A DNA stretch of 13,545 nt from Bacillota bacterium. Lineage in GTDB: Bacteria; Bacillota_B; Desulfitobacteriia; Desulfitobacteriales; Desulfitobacteriaceae. The notes below the pieces were generated by a model, which did not search any database, was not told where the DNA came from, and saw only the letters and a program-made list of their open reading frames with translations. The stretch spans positions 1 through 13,545 of the forward strand of contig JAJYAS010000023.1 in the NCBI GenBank assembly GCA_021779415.1. The letters run 5' to 3'. Position 1 is the first letter of the stretch, and every line of letters starts with the position of its first letter. Made by a program: the position numbers and the translations under genes. Of the stretch, positions 1-7,794 are shown in pieces.

Positions 1-807
1 GCGCAACTCATGTGAAACATCAGAAAGTAGTTCCTGCCTTAAACGGTCAAGTCTCTCGATAGCCTCGATTTTTTCTTTAAGCTGAGTAGACATGCGGTTA
101 AACGAGAGGGCAAGACGTCCCACTTCATCTTCCGAGGAAACCTCAATTTGCCTACCGAACTCACCTTCTGCAATATGGCGTGCTGTTTCTTCCATTTTAA
201 TGAGGGGCCGGATCAGCTTTCGGGATACAAGCATACTTAACACGGTTGCTAAAACGATCCCTATCAACGCTCCTATAAGTGCAATTCCCAAAATGCTGTG
301 AACATGCTGTTTCAGGCCTGCTAATGGGCTGCTGATCACTACCGAGCCAATGATCTGGTTATCCCTTTTTAAAGGAACAGCCACAAGAAACATCTCTTCA
401 TTGACCCCCGCGATCTTGCCGGAGAAAACAACATTGTTACCGCTGAGGACTCTCTCTTTAAAACCCGGCTCCAAGAGTATTTTACTCTGCGATTGAACAT
501 TGGCCGTTTGACCGTACAGAATGTTTCCAGCTCTATCCGTGATAGCAATATTAGCACTTAAGAATTTAGTTAAGATATCCAATCTTTCGTTGATAACCAA
601 TCTCTCAGTGTTTTCGTACATGTTGAAAATTGTTACGACTTCTTCCGCTTCATATATGAAAAAACGTGCTTGTTGGTTATAAACCAGAGATGTGATCTGC
701 TGAGCTTGTATCACTACGGAAAACAGAAAAACTCCGAGTACCAAAAGTACTATTGCCAGCCAAAGCTTAATTATTAAGCTCTTTCTTAATGACCATTTAG
801 TTCGAAT
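1..807 (-). CDS. Sensor histidine kinase, N-terminal part (cut by window edge)
   Basis: This is a membrane sensor kinase that would autophosphorylate on His and pass phosphate to the response regulator encoded just upstream. The 269 visible codons give a short basic N-terminus, a first membrane helix at about residues 15-33, an extracytoplasmic sensor region at about 34-167, a second helix at about 171-193, a HAMP linker at about 194-247, and the start of the dimerisation domain ending in the H-box SHELR with His266. The ATP-binding domain lies outside the window. The gene overlaps the regulator by 22 bases. Its frame is closed by TAG at 823-825, and no ATG, GTG or TTG follows until inside the first helix. 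ATT at 805-807, behind a GAGGGGTGGG ribosome site, is therefore the best start. The family assignment is firm. The start codon and the sensed signal are uncertain. Confidence 0.93.
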   Translation of the reverse strand, partial: MRTKWSLRKSLIIKLWLAIVLLVLGVFLFSVVIQAQQITSLVYNQQARFFIYEAEEVVTIFNMYENTERLVINERLDILTKFLSANIAITDRAGNILYGQTANVQSQSKILLEPGFKERVLSGNNVVFSGKIAGVNEEMFLVAVPLKRDNQIIGSVVISSPLAGLKQHVHSILGIALIGALIGIVLATVLSMLVSRKLIRPLIKMEETARHIAEGEFGRQIEVSSEDEVGRLALSFNRMSTQLKEKIEAIERLDRLRQELLSDVSHELR

Positions 808-1475
808 TTGTAACCCACCCCTCTAGCGGTTTGAATGAAATCACTGTAACCCACCTGACTTTCGAACTTAGACCTTAAACGATTGACGTGGGTGTCAACA
901 GTGCGGGAATCTCCGCAGTAATCGTACTCCCAGACCATGTTGAGTAACTGGTCTCTGCTGTAGATTCGCCCGGGGTTTTTTGCTAAGCATAGCAACAGGT
1001 CAAATTCTTTAGCCGTTAGTTTTACATTTATTCCATTAACCTCGACTTCCCGGGTCATCTGATTGATTTTTAAACCAGGATAGGAAAGGATATGTTCCTT
1101 ACTTTGGTCCCCTTCCAACCTTCGCAGAACTGCTTTAACTCGGGCACTGAGTTCACGCGGGCTAAACGGTTTTACTACGTAATCATCAGCCCCTAAATCA
1201 AACCCTAACACCCGATCATTCTCTTCCCCTTTGGCTGTTAGCATAATAATAGGAATTTTGGTTTCCTTTCTCAATATTTTGCAGACCGTCCAGCCATCTA
1301 ATCCGGGCATCATTAAATCGAGGATGACAAGATCTGGATTATCTTTCCGAACCATCTCCAACGCTTTGTTTCCATCCTCTGCCTGGTACACTTCAAAACC
1401 TTCCGCTTCAAGGTAGAGGCGTACAATTTCCCTAATCCGATCGTCATCGTCTGCTATCAGAACCTTATTGTTCAA
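786..1475 (-). CDS. OmpR/PhoB-family response regulator
   Basis: This is a DNA-binding response regulator, the cytoplasmic partner of the histidine kinase that follows and overlaps it. The receiver domain fills about the first 115 residues. It has the acidic cluster DDDD near the N-terminus, the phosphoacceptor Asp in LVILDLMMPG, the switch Thr in MLTAK and the conserved Lys in VVKPF. A winged-helix domain follows, with AKEFDLL, the recognition helix region RTVDTHVNRLR and the C-terminal wing GVGYKF. The length, about 229 residues, is normal for the family. I chose the TTG at 1473-1475, giving MNNKVLIADD, because GGGGGA stands seven bases before it. An in-frame ATG at 1488-1490 would overlap that ribosome site and has a poor one of its own. 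The regulated genes are not known; the exported protein just upstream is the nearest candidate. Confidence 0.95.
   Translation of the reverse strand: MNNKVLIADDDDRIREIVRLYLEAEGFEVYQAEDGNKALEMVRKDNPDLVILDLMMPGLDGWTVCKILRKETKIPIIMLTAKGEENDRVLGFDLGADDYVVKPFSPRELSARVKAVLRRLEGDQSKEHILSYPGLKINQMTREVEVNGINVKLTAKEFDLLLCLAKNPGRIYSRDQLLNMVWEYDYCGDSRTVDTHVNRLRSKFESQVGYSDFIQTARGVGYKFELNGH
814..823 (-). promoter_or_regulatory. Ribosome binding site that places the kinase start at ATT
   Basis: On the minus strand the bases read GAGGGGTGGG, lying inside the 3' end of the response regulator gene. They are followed after six bases (TTACAA) by ATT in the kinase frame. This purine-rich run is the only good ribosome site near the kinase N-terminus. 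That supports initiation at the rare ATT codon, coupled to translation of the regulator. Confidence 0.5.
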
Positions 1476-1482
1476 TGTATCT

Positions 1483-1488
1483 TCCCCC
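1483..1488 (-). promoter_or_regulatory. Ribosome binding site deciding a TTG start
   Basis: The minus strand reads GGGGGA here, seven bases before TTG at 1473-1475. The spacing is ideal for the TTG. The site overlaps the alternative in-frame ATG at 1488-1490, which argues against that longer start. Confidence 0.6.
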
Positions 1489-1545
1489 ATCAATTCTTTG
1501 CTTGTTGGAAAAATGTATTTTAAAGCTCCATTTTATTATACCAAT

Positions 1546-1848
1546 TTACCAACACCACCAATCCCTATATGCATTATTCCAACCATCGTTACGAGGACCA
1601 TTATACCAATCGTATTTAGGCTGATAGTTAGGATTCATCGGACTGTACCATGATCCACCCGCATCAGGGTTAGCTGGTTGCCTTGAATCATTCGGAATAG
1701 ATGCGGGAAAAGAATTAGGTTGGGCTTGGTACGGGCTAGCAGTAGGGGTTGGCTGCCAAGGACGGGGTGCCGCAAATACTTTTGATAAGTACAGACCTGT
1801 AACAAATAGAGCAATAACAATAAATATCAATAGTTCCTTTTTCCTCAT
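1546..1848 (-). CDS. Small exported Trp/Tyr/Pro-rich protein, function unknown
   Basis: I do not recognise this 100-residue protein. It begins MRKKELLIF, and a strongly hydrophobic stretch reaches to about residue 24. A likely signal peptidase site follows in KVFA/APRP, so it should be secreted or membrane-anchored. The mature part has low complexity: first Pro, Gln, Ser and Asn, then a tail crowded with Trp, Tyr, Asn and Asp that ends in Cys-Trp. No catalytic motif is visible. The start is fixed by GGGGGG seven bases upstream; an earlier in-frame start at 1875 would precede this ribosome site. It lies 70 bases before the response regulator on the same strand with no hairpin terminator between, so the three genes may be cotranscribed. 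It could be a cell-envelope protein or a target of the two-component system. Confidence 0.72.
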   Translation of the reverse strand: MRKKELLIFIVIALFVTGLYLSKVFAAPRPWQPTPTASPYQAQPNSFPASIPNDSRQPANPDAGGSWYSPMNPNYQPKYDWYNGPRNDGWNNAYRDWWCW

Positions 1849-1875
1849 TGTAGTCCCCCCATTTTCGATTAACAA

Positions 1876-2753
1876 ACTGATTCTAGCTTAAGAGAATTAC
1901 ATGAAGTTAACGGCTTTTTAACATTTTTGTTAAAATACCCTGTCCTAGAGGTAAAATATCTTATGGATGAATAAGGTACTCAGAGTTTATAGCCAATTGT
2001 TTTCTAATTCATTAACCCTATGCACGGCACTTATGGCGAAAATCCACAGGTGCCATGTTTTATAATTTTAGCTGTGGCCGTTCTTTATGGTAATTTACTT
2101 GTTTTGATGGCGTCCAACAAATGGTCTGGGTTTCCTATGTCAATGGTCACTGTAAACCTAATCTTTGAGCCAACCGAAAAACTTCTGGATTACCGTTGCA
2201 GGATCGCCCGTGTCATCTAAGCAATGCAAAAAAAGCAATTTCGCCCTAGGATGTTGGGTAGATGTCAATTGAACAGTATAGGAGCTAATGGAACTAACCA
2301 AAAAGTCTTTAAAATAACGGAGTTGGATAACGAACAAAGGCAACTGACGCAGGTGTTAGAATGAGAATACGTATGTGAATCCAAATGGTATATAAAGGGC
2401 TTAAATAAGTCTAAGAATCTGGTGTAGTCCCTAAATTACATTGGGAAAAACCCCGAATCCCTTGATACGTCTAGTGATGGAAGAATTTTACGCCAAACTT
2501 GGGATTCTCCTAAAAAAACTAGCATAATCAAATTGGTGTTTTGTTTTATTTTCTTTCCTAATCCTAAATAGCGAAAGGAAAAGGACAAAAAAAGGAAGGC
2601 TTTACGCCCCTCAACGTTATAGTTTCTTTCGACTTACATTTACTCTGCAGCCACCCATCATTAAGAAATGGCCCACGTTCTCATACGCCTGATATCGTAC
2701 CTAAAGAAAGAGATATTCTAAAAATATGTCCTCCGAAGTTACATCGATAATCA
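1876..2753. other. Long intergenic stretch without a supported gene
   Basis: No frame here gives a convincing protein. The longest open frames, about 60-66 codons at 2020-2220 (+) and 2158-2343 (-), have no ribosome site and overlap each other on opposite strands. A 46-codon frame at about 2223-2363 (+) also lacks one. A purine-rich run lies at 2571-2600, and weakly matching inverted GAATCCC/GGGATTC elements lie about 45 bases apart near 2454-2508. I see no RNA gene or insertion-sequence end. It may be decayed sequence at an old insertion junction. Confidence 0.55.
1918..1933. promoter_or_regulatory. Palindrome TTAACA-4-TGTTAA upstream of the exported-protein gene
   Basis: This is a perfect six-base inverted repeat, TTAACA then TTTT then TGTTAA, about 70 bases upstream of the exported-protein start. 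TTAACA-type hexamers are known binding elements of some Gram-positive OmpR-family regulators such as PhoP, although those are direct repeats. It could be an operator for the adjacent regulator. The repeat is short and AT-rich, so chance is a real alternative. Confidence 0.3.
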
Positions 2754-3104
2754 TCACTTAACAGGCACCGGATGCATACCGTTTTTTCGGATCTTGACTG
2801 CCTGTATCATGACTTCATGGTATTCGTTATGTATACCACCAACTAGTTCCGGTAATTCATCGGCAGGATTGCTGAATATAATAAATGCGAATTGCACGAA
2901 TTGCTGATATTCCTCTGAAAAATCCTCATTAAGTAGGCCTATCCAGTCGATGAACCGGCCAATGTGTTCTAGCGTCTTAACTCTAATATCGTGCTTGCAC
3001 GTCAGTAAGTAATAGGCCGCCCAATAGTCAGTATGTTGCTCTTTGCAGTTATTTGCCACCAGTCGAAGAAAAATTTCAACGTGGCAATCGTCCGTGAAAT
3101 ACAC
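2754..3104 (-). CDS. Unrecognised 116-residue acidic protein
   Basis: I do not recognise this protein. It has no signal peptide, membrane helix or cysteine motif and looks soluble and mostly helical, with amphipathic stretches such as RVKTLEHIGRFIDWIGLL and EYQQFVQFAFIIF. It starts MYFTDDCHVE and ends in HPVPVK. The frame is open from 3128, but the GTG at 3128 has no ribosome site and falls only a few bases past the expected transcription start. The GTG at 3104 stands behind GGGGTGG with normal spacing, so I use that. The composition reads like a true protein rather than an antisense shadow, and a good promoter lies immediately upstream. It stands alone, with long non-coding flanks. Confidence is moderate because no family is recognised. 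Confidence 0.62.
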   Translation of the reverse strand: MYFTDDCHVEIFLRLVANNCKEQHTDYWAAYYLLTCKHDIRVKTLEHIGRFIDWIGLLNEDFSEEYQQFVQFAFIIFSNPADELPELVGGIHNEYHEVMIQAVKIRKNGMHPVPVK

Positions 3105-3130
3105 CAATACCACCCCATATATGTTCACCG

Positions 3131-3158
3131 ATTATATGTAAAAAGTATTCAATTTACA
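3131..3158 (-). promoter_or_regulatory. Promoter for the 116-residue protein
   Basis: The minus strand has a perfect -10 box TATAAT (3131-3136), and 16 bases upstream a partial -35 box TGTAAA (3153-3158). The -10 box ends 26 bases before the GTG at 3104, so a transcript would include the GGGGTGG ribosome site. The -10 match is strong and the -35 match weak. Confidence 0.5.
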
Positions 3159-3254
3159 GTTATTTGGTGATTCATTTACGTCTGAATCGTCCGCTATAGT
3201 AATTGAATGTTCCCCACACCGCCCCAGCCATCCACACAAAAACGTAATTTATAA

Positions 3255-3277
3255 AAACCTGCTTCACGAGCAGGTTT
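3255..3277 (-). terminator. Rho-independent-like hairpin
   Basis: A perfect nine-base stem, AAACCTGCT and AGCAGGTTT, encloses a five-base loop. On the minus strand the stem runs into TTTTTAT and later another T run, so it fits termination of leftward transcription. It lies about 380 bases past the helicase stop and upstream of the 116-residue gene, so it may end the long leftward transcription unit. The T run is short. Confidence 0.55.
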
Positions 3278-3660
3278 AAAGTATTTAATATTAAGGCAAC
3301 CAACAGTACCACAAATTAACACAGTCATTGGCAATAATTACATTTCATAGTCCCAAGGGTATCCATACACTCAAAAACATATTCCCTAAATATTGTTTAA
3401 AAACATGTTCCTCTGTACATCAATTTCCCTCAAAACCACATCTCGTACCCTAACACGCACATGCCTAAACCCTGAAACCCGCTTGTGGTGCGGCTTTCAG
3501 ATGTTCTTCTTTACCAGACAACTAACAGTCTCCACGTGCCTTGTGGCTACAATTCGGATAATTATTTATCCTAAAACCTTGTTTTAATCTTTGTTAATGC
3601 ACATATTTATCGCTATTAGCCTTTAATTTTAATCAGACGCCAATGAAAGATTGTTCATAA
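3278..3660. other. Non-coding stretch with hairpins
   Basis: No supported gene lies here; the 64-codon plus-strand frame at 3393-3587 lacks a ribosome site and has a non-protein-like composition. Two inverted repeats are visible. One, at 3474-3498, pairs GAAA-CCGC with GCGG-TTTC around a seven-base loop with one mismatch. The other, at 3556-3571, pairs GGATAA with TTATCC around four bases. The part from about 3440 to 3550 is less AT-rich than its surroundings. It could encode a structured RNA or be the 3' untranslated region of the helicase transcript. I recognise no RNA family. Confidence 0.4.
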
Positions 3661-6615
3661 TTACATAGCATTTGAACTGATACATTTCTTTAGCAGTCCG
3701 CTCGCACAGCTTTGGGTATCTTTCAAACAATTGATATCTCCAAACACGAAAAAATTATCCTTGGCGCGGGAGACAGCAACATTCATCAAACTCTTGTTTT
3801 TATCAATAAAGAAACATCCATCTTGTTTTCCATAAACTGTTGATAATATGATAATTTTTCTTTCTGCCCCTTGAAAAGTATGTACCGTTCCAACACTAAT
3901 CTTAGAATAATAACCTGGCATTTGTTTTTTTAGTTCTGCATATATACAATTGACTTGTGCTTTAAATGGGGTAATGATACCAACTAAATTTTCTTTTGCA
4001 TCTTCGGGATAGGCTTTTAATATGATTTTATAATTATTTTTCAACCATTCTACGATCTGTTCAGCTTCTAAGAGATTTATTCTACTGCTGCCTTTACTGC
4101 TAGAATACTCAGAATCAACTTGCTTGAAACCCATTTGTGACCATTGCTTTATTGCAAGCATTTCATCTTGTTCTCCTTTTCCTCTCATCGGCTGAAGATT
4201 TCCTTTGTATATCAGCTTATTGCAGTAGTCAATAATTTCATTATAGCAGCGGCGATGCTCACTTAGGAACAAACCTTTTTCATTAAATTTTTCATATTTA
4301 CAGCACTTTGCTGCAACTTTCATTACGCTGGAGCAGGAGCTGTTTAACCCAGTTTGTTCAAGCAATTCGAATTCACTTAGAGTTTGTATCGCCCCATTTG
4401 ACAGTGCCAACGCTTTATCAAGTGCCCGATTCACAGTCCATACCGGCTCAATCTGATAAATATCTCCAACAACAACAGACTTTTTAGCGAGAGAAAATCC
4501 CCCAGCAGCAATTTCTGGAGATACTTGCCCCGCTTCATCTACAATGAGCAAATCAACATAATTGTATAGAAAGAAACTTTTTTGATCGCCATATGCGAGG
4601 AACTGTTTAGGAAGCATGTAAAATGTCATAACTAAACATGGTGTTATCATACTAAGCCTATTATAAAACATGTCTAAAATATTCTTATAGTTTCTGCCCT
4701 TTTGCTTTTCCGATAGCTCATCCTCTCCACTGACCCATCTACACTCAAAATAATGTACCGCCAGCCAAAACTCTATATATCTAATCTTTCTATCCAATAA
4801 GCCATTAATATAGTCAATATCAAGCTTGTATTTTACATCCTCTTTTTCATTTTCATGTAAAGCTATGTTGTGTTGTTTTAACTGGTCCAACTCGTTATCA
4901 TATCGGCTTTTCAGTTTTTCAACCGCATCTCTTTTCTTTTTAAGGTCAGAAAGTGTTTTGCTGTACTCGGCATATTGCTGGCTATACTTTTCTTTGATCT
5001 CGTCAAAGCTCATATATTCACTTAAAAAGCTCTGCTCTTCGTCGTTTATAAGCAATCTGAATTCCGTTTGTATCTTTCTAGAAAAAATATTTATAAACTT
5101 TAACAGTTTATAGAAAAATGGAATCTTTTTATAACAGTTTTCCCAATCATGAACTCTCTGGCGAATGTTAGAAATTGCTACTTGCCTGTCCTTAATTTGC
5201 TCTTTTAAAATACTGATGTATTTGTCTATGGGTTCTCCATTCAAATCAAATCCGGCAACTTCCTGAGCCAATGAGAGCAAAGTGTTTTTACTTTTTTCGA
5301 AAAAGAATAATTCTTCATGTAGTTTGATCTGACAAGCATTTATGTCTTTGTATTCGCTTTCAAAATATTTATTACAGTTTATTATCAGCTTCGCCTTTGA
5401 CTTTTCGATATTCTCTTTATCTTCAACATCAGAAACAAAAAATTCACCCCTTTGATTGGTATATTGATATCCTTTATTTTTTGCTTCTTTCATCTTTGTT
5501 ACAGACGGGAAATAGGCAGCAAAACTATTTACCCCCTCTATCCATCTTTCTTCCAGATTGGATATCCCCATTTTTTTGATATTACCGAAAGAGGCAATGA
5601 TATTTGTTACGGCTTGATTGTTGGTTGAAGAAGCCACAATAAGGGGAGCCTTCTCCTTTTTCATCGCTCTTTTAACATACATGTCCGCAACGATGGACTG
5701 CAGCAAGGTGGTTTTGCCGGTGCCAGGAGGACCATTTACTGCTAAAATCTCACCTTCATTCATGCAGTTAAAATGATTGACAGCTTCCCTTTGAGATGGA
5801 GACAAAGGATGTTCTCCACTCATTTGGCCACAGTGCGCTTGCATCTTTGACAAATTGTTTTCTACTAGCCGACTTGTACCTGTTATTTGCGTCGATAGGA
5901 AATTGTCATAAAGTGCTTTCGCTTGATCATCTTCCAGTAGTTGATTGTACAAATTCATAATATGATAAGTCGAATAAACAGTTTTATCTATGAAAACGTA
6001 CACATTGTTTTCCAGCTCAAAGAAAGGTTCTTTACTATCCATATTCCGGATTGTGTTTTTCTCAAATTCAGATTCCGCAACAGACGCATAGAGTTCTTTG
6101 AAAAATGCAGTATAATCAGACCAAGATTTGATCTTCTCAATTTGGTCTATATGATTGCTCATAAAATTATCAACTGACTTGGCATCCCCTATTGCTAATT
6201 TAGGTTCAACCATAGGAAGCAAGTATTCTCTTGGAAACCAGGGAAGTTTTTTATCACCGTCATCAAAGGACAGCATACCTTCAATGTTAAGAATTGCCGG
6301 GATATAAAACACCCCAGTCAATTCCTCAATTTCATCCTGTATTTTTTCATTTGCATCAAAGATTGTTTTTATCGTTTTAGCGCAAATAATGACATTGATG
6401 AGAGATTTTTTCTTTAATTCATTCTCATCATCAAAGGTACTTTTGTTTATATCTGTAAAGATATCTTTACAAAGGGTCGGATTAACTTTTCCACGTACTA
6501 ATTCTTCAGGGTCAAGTATATAATAATTGTCAACCTTAAAATCAATCCCCATATTAGCTTGGGCTGCAATAGCACTTCTGAAATATCTTGTGATCTCTTT
6601 TATTTTACAATTCAT
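3661..6615 (-). CDS. UPF1-like superfamily 1 DNA/RNA helicase
   Basis: This 984-residue ATP-dependent helicase or translocase belongs to the AAA_11/AAA_12 (UPF1/Dna2-like) branch of superfamily 1. In order it shows a Q-motif-like LSPSQREAV (about 271-279), Walker A GPPGTGKTT (about 295-303), Walker B VDEAG (Asp693, Glu694), motif III GDIYQIEP (about 717-724), the Arg pair 788-789 in SEHRRC, GTVHTFQGAE (Gln915) and the arginine-finger motif VAVSRAK (Arg950). The first 270 residues match nothing I know. A charged, coiled-coil-like insertion lies between Walker A and B. The start ATG follows AAGGAG at six bases. All catalytic motifs are present, so it should be active. Such large helicases with novel N-termini are common in phage-defence islands. 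The gene lies 124 bases downstream of the 289-residue gene on the same strand. The helicase identity is firm; a defence role is inference. Confidence 0.93.
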   Translation of the reverse strand: MNCKIKEITRYFRSAIAAQANMGIDFKVDNYYILDPEELVRGKVNPTLCKDIFTDINKSTFDDENELKKKSLINVIICAKTIKTIFDANEKIQDEIEELTGVFYIPAILNIEGMLSFDDGDKKLPWFPREYLLPMVEPKLAIGDAKSVDNFMSNHIDQIEKIKSWSDYTAFFKELYASVAESEFEKNTIRNMDSKEPFFELENNVYVFIDKTVYSTYHIMNLYNQLLEDDQAKALYDNFLSTQITGTSRLVENNLSKMQAHCGQMSGEHPLSPSQREAVNHFNCMNEGEILAVNGPPGTGKTTLLQSIVADMYVKRAMKKEKAPLIVASSTNNQAVTNIIASFGNIKKMGISNLEERWIEGVNSFAAYFPSVTKMKEAKNKGYQYTNQRGEFFVSDVEDKENIEKSKAKLIINCNKYFESEYKDINACQIKLHEELFFFEKSKNTLLSLAQEVAGFDLNGEPIDKYISILKEQIKDRQVAISNIRQRVHDWENCYKKIPFFYKLLKFINIFSRKIQTEFRLLINDEEQSFLSEYMSFDEIKEKYSQQYAEYSKTLSDLKKKRDAVEKLKSRYDNELDQLKQHNIALHENEKEDVKYKLDIDYINGLLDRKIRYIEFWLAVHYFECRWVSGEDELSEKQKGRNYKNILDMFYNRLSMITPCLVMTFYMLPKQFLAYGDQKSFFLYNYVDLLIVDEAGQVSPEIAAGGFSLAKKSVVVGDIYQIEPVWTVNRALDKALALSNGAIQTLSEFELLEQTGLNSSCSSVMKVAAKCCKYEKFNEKGLFLSEHRRCYNEIIDYCNKLIYKGNLQPMRGKGEQDEMLAIKQWSQMGFKQVDSEYSSSKGSSRINLLEAEQIVEWLKNNYKIILKAYPEDAKENLVGIITPFKAQVNCIYAELKKQMPGYYSKISVGTVHTFQGAERKIIILSTVYGKQDGCFFIDKNKSLMNVAVSRAKDNFFVFGDINCLKDTQSCASGLLKKCISSNAM

Positions 6616-6739
6616 GTAATTCTCCTTAAGCGTTTTGGAGTAACTATGTTTCTATGACGTAATGGAAAGCAGGTACGTATTAAAACTAGATCTACCCCAA
6701 ACAAGGGAACTGCAACTAAGGGTTAGGGGTAATTATTGG

Positions 6740-7609
6740 TTATTTAGAATCAACCTTTAATGTTCCGGATGCTTTTAAACGTTCTAAGTATACAACTACT
6801 AATTGTGTCATTAGCTGCATAATTTCAGCTTCATAATGATCCAATGGCATAAAGATTAATTGATCACTTACATCGCGTTCATCTTTACTTCTATGATGAC
6901 CAACTTTATTTAAAAAGGTACTTATCCCAGAAAATAGAGATATTAAGCCAACCCTTCGTTGAGAAAATTCACCCTCGTCAATACATTTATCCCAATTATT
7001 TCTATCATAAGGATTTGTAACATAACCTTCAATTAAAGATAAACATTCTTTGAGTGCTTGTCTTGTCTCACCCCGCCACAACAGATGATTAACATTTTTC
7101 AATTTTTCAGTAGCAATTAACCACGAATGATCATTAAATAAACTTGGTGGAACTTGTATGGCCGCGTTATATGCAATCGTATACTTGTCCAGAACCTTAT
7201 ACCATTCAGATAAAGCAATAGTGGTTAAGCTACTTCCATAAAACGAGGATACTCCTCCTGCATTCTCATAAACACCATTAAGGCTAAAGGATACTTGAAG
7301 TTCTCTATCTTGTCTATATGCCTCTATTGCTGCAATATCTTGAGCTAATAAGCCCCATGTCCATTCGATATTATAGGAATTTTGAAAAGATTTTGCCTCA
7401 ATAAAAACATGACCGAAGATAGGTGGTACTTGCTCCGATGAAGCCGTTATTTGCCCCTGAATAAAAAGGATCTCAATTTCTTTGGGTAGTTGAGCAGTGA
7501 ATTTGATTCCCTTCTCAGTAATATAAGAATTCGAAATTTTAAAAACTCCTAGTAGCTCCGTTGGAAAAATATTCTTTGAGACCTTGAATAAGGATATTTC
7601 ATTTAACAT
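6740..7609 (-). CDS. Unrecognised 289-residue protein with HEPN/Abi-like C-terminus
   Basis: I do not recognise a named family. The first 140 residues look beta-rich, with alternating hydrophobic strands such as EIEILFIQGQI and HVFIEAK, and a conserved-looking TWGLLAQDIAAIEAY. The second half looks helical. A helix containing ETRQALKECLSLIEGYV is followed by FLNKVGHHRSKDERDV (His238, His239, Arg240) and a final helix of about 30 residues. A helix, a polar His/Arg motif before a long helix, and the overall size resemble HEPN or Abi-C type modules of abortive-infection proteins, but the exact R-x4-6-H motif is not clear. No signal peptide or membrane helix is seen. AAGGA precedes the ATG closely. 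It lies between the membrane protein (185 bases away) and the helicase (124 bases away), all on one strand. A TTGACA at 7788-7793 upstream lacks a well-spaced -10 box. Confidence 0.8.
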   Translation of the reverse strand: MLNEISLFKVSKNIFPTELLGVFKISNSYITEKGIKFTAQLPKEIEILFIQGQITASSEQVPPIFGHVFIEAKSFQNSYNIEWTWGLLAQDIAAIEAYRQDRELQVSFSLNGVYENAGGVSSFYGSSLTTIALSEWYKVLDKYTIAYNAAIQVPPSLFNDHSWLIATEKLKNVNHLLWRGETRQALKECLSLIEGYVTNPYDRNNWDKCIDEGEFSQRRVGLISLFSGISTFLNKVGHHRSKDERDVSDQLIFMPLDHYEAEIMQLMTQLVVVYLERLKASGTLKVDSK

Positions 7610-7794
7610 AATTTCCTTACTTCCTTTATACTTAATTACAAATAATATTGCTAAATGCTAAAACAGGAAATTACAGTTTTTACACAATCTGATGGGTAAA
7701 TGATAATCAAGACTCTATTTAAAAATCCCCTCTACATTGTTTATAAAGGAATAGCGACAAAATGGCGCATAATACGAATAATTTGGATGTCAAT

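Noticed and set aside
1488..1493. Longer response regulator starts at TTG 1493 or ATG 1490
   Set aside because: The ribosome site GGGGGA overlaps these codons and points to TTG at 1475, which also matches the usual short N-terminus of the family.
2020..2220. 66-codon plus-strand open frame
   Set aside because: It has no ribosome site or promoter, overlaps an equally long open frame on the other strand, and matches no family I know.
3661..6615. Helicase as a CRISPR-associated Cas3-type protein
   Set aside because: Its motifs are SF1 (GDxxQxxP, HTFQGAE, VSRAK) rather than SF2, there is no HD nuclease motif, and no CRISPR array or other cas gene is present.
7769..7793. TTGACA and TATTAT as a promoter for the 289-residue gene
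   Set aside because: The spacer is only 13 bases, too short for a standard sigma-A promoter, so I do not annotate it.
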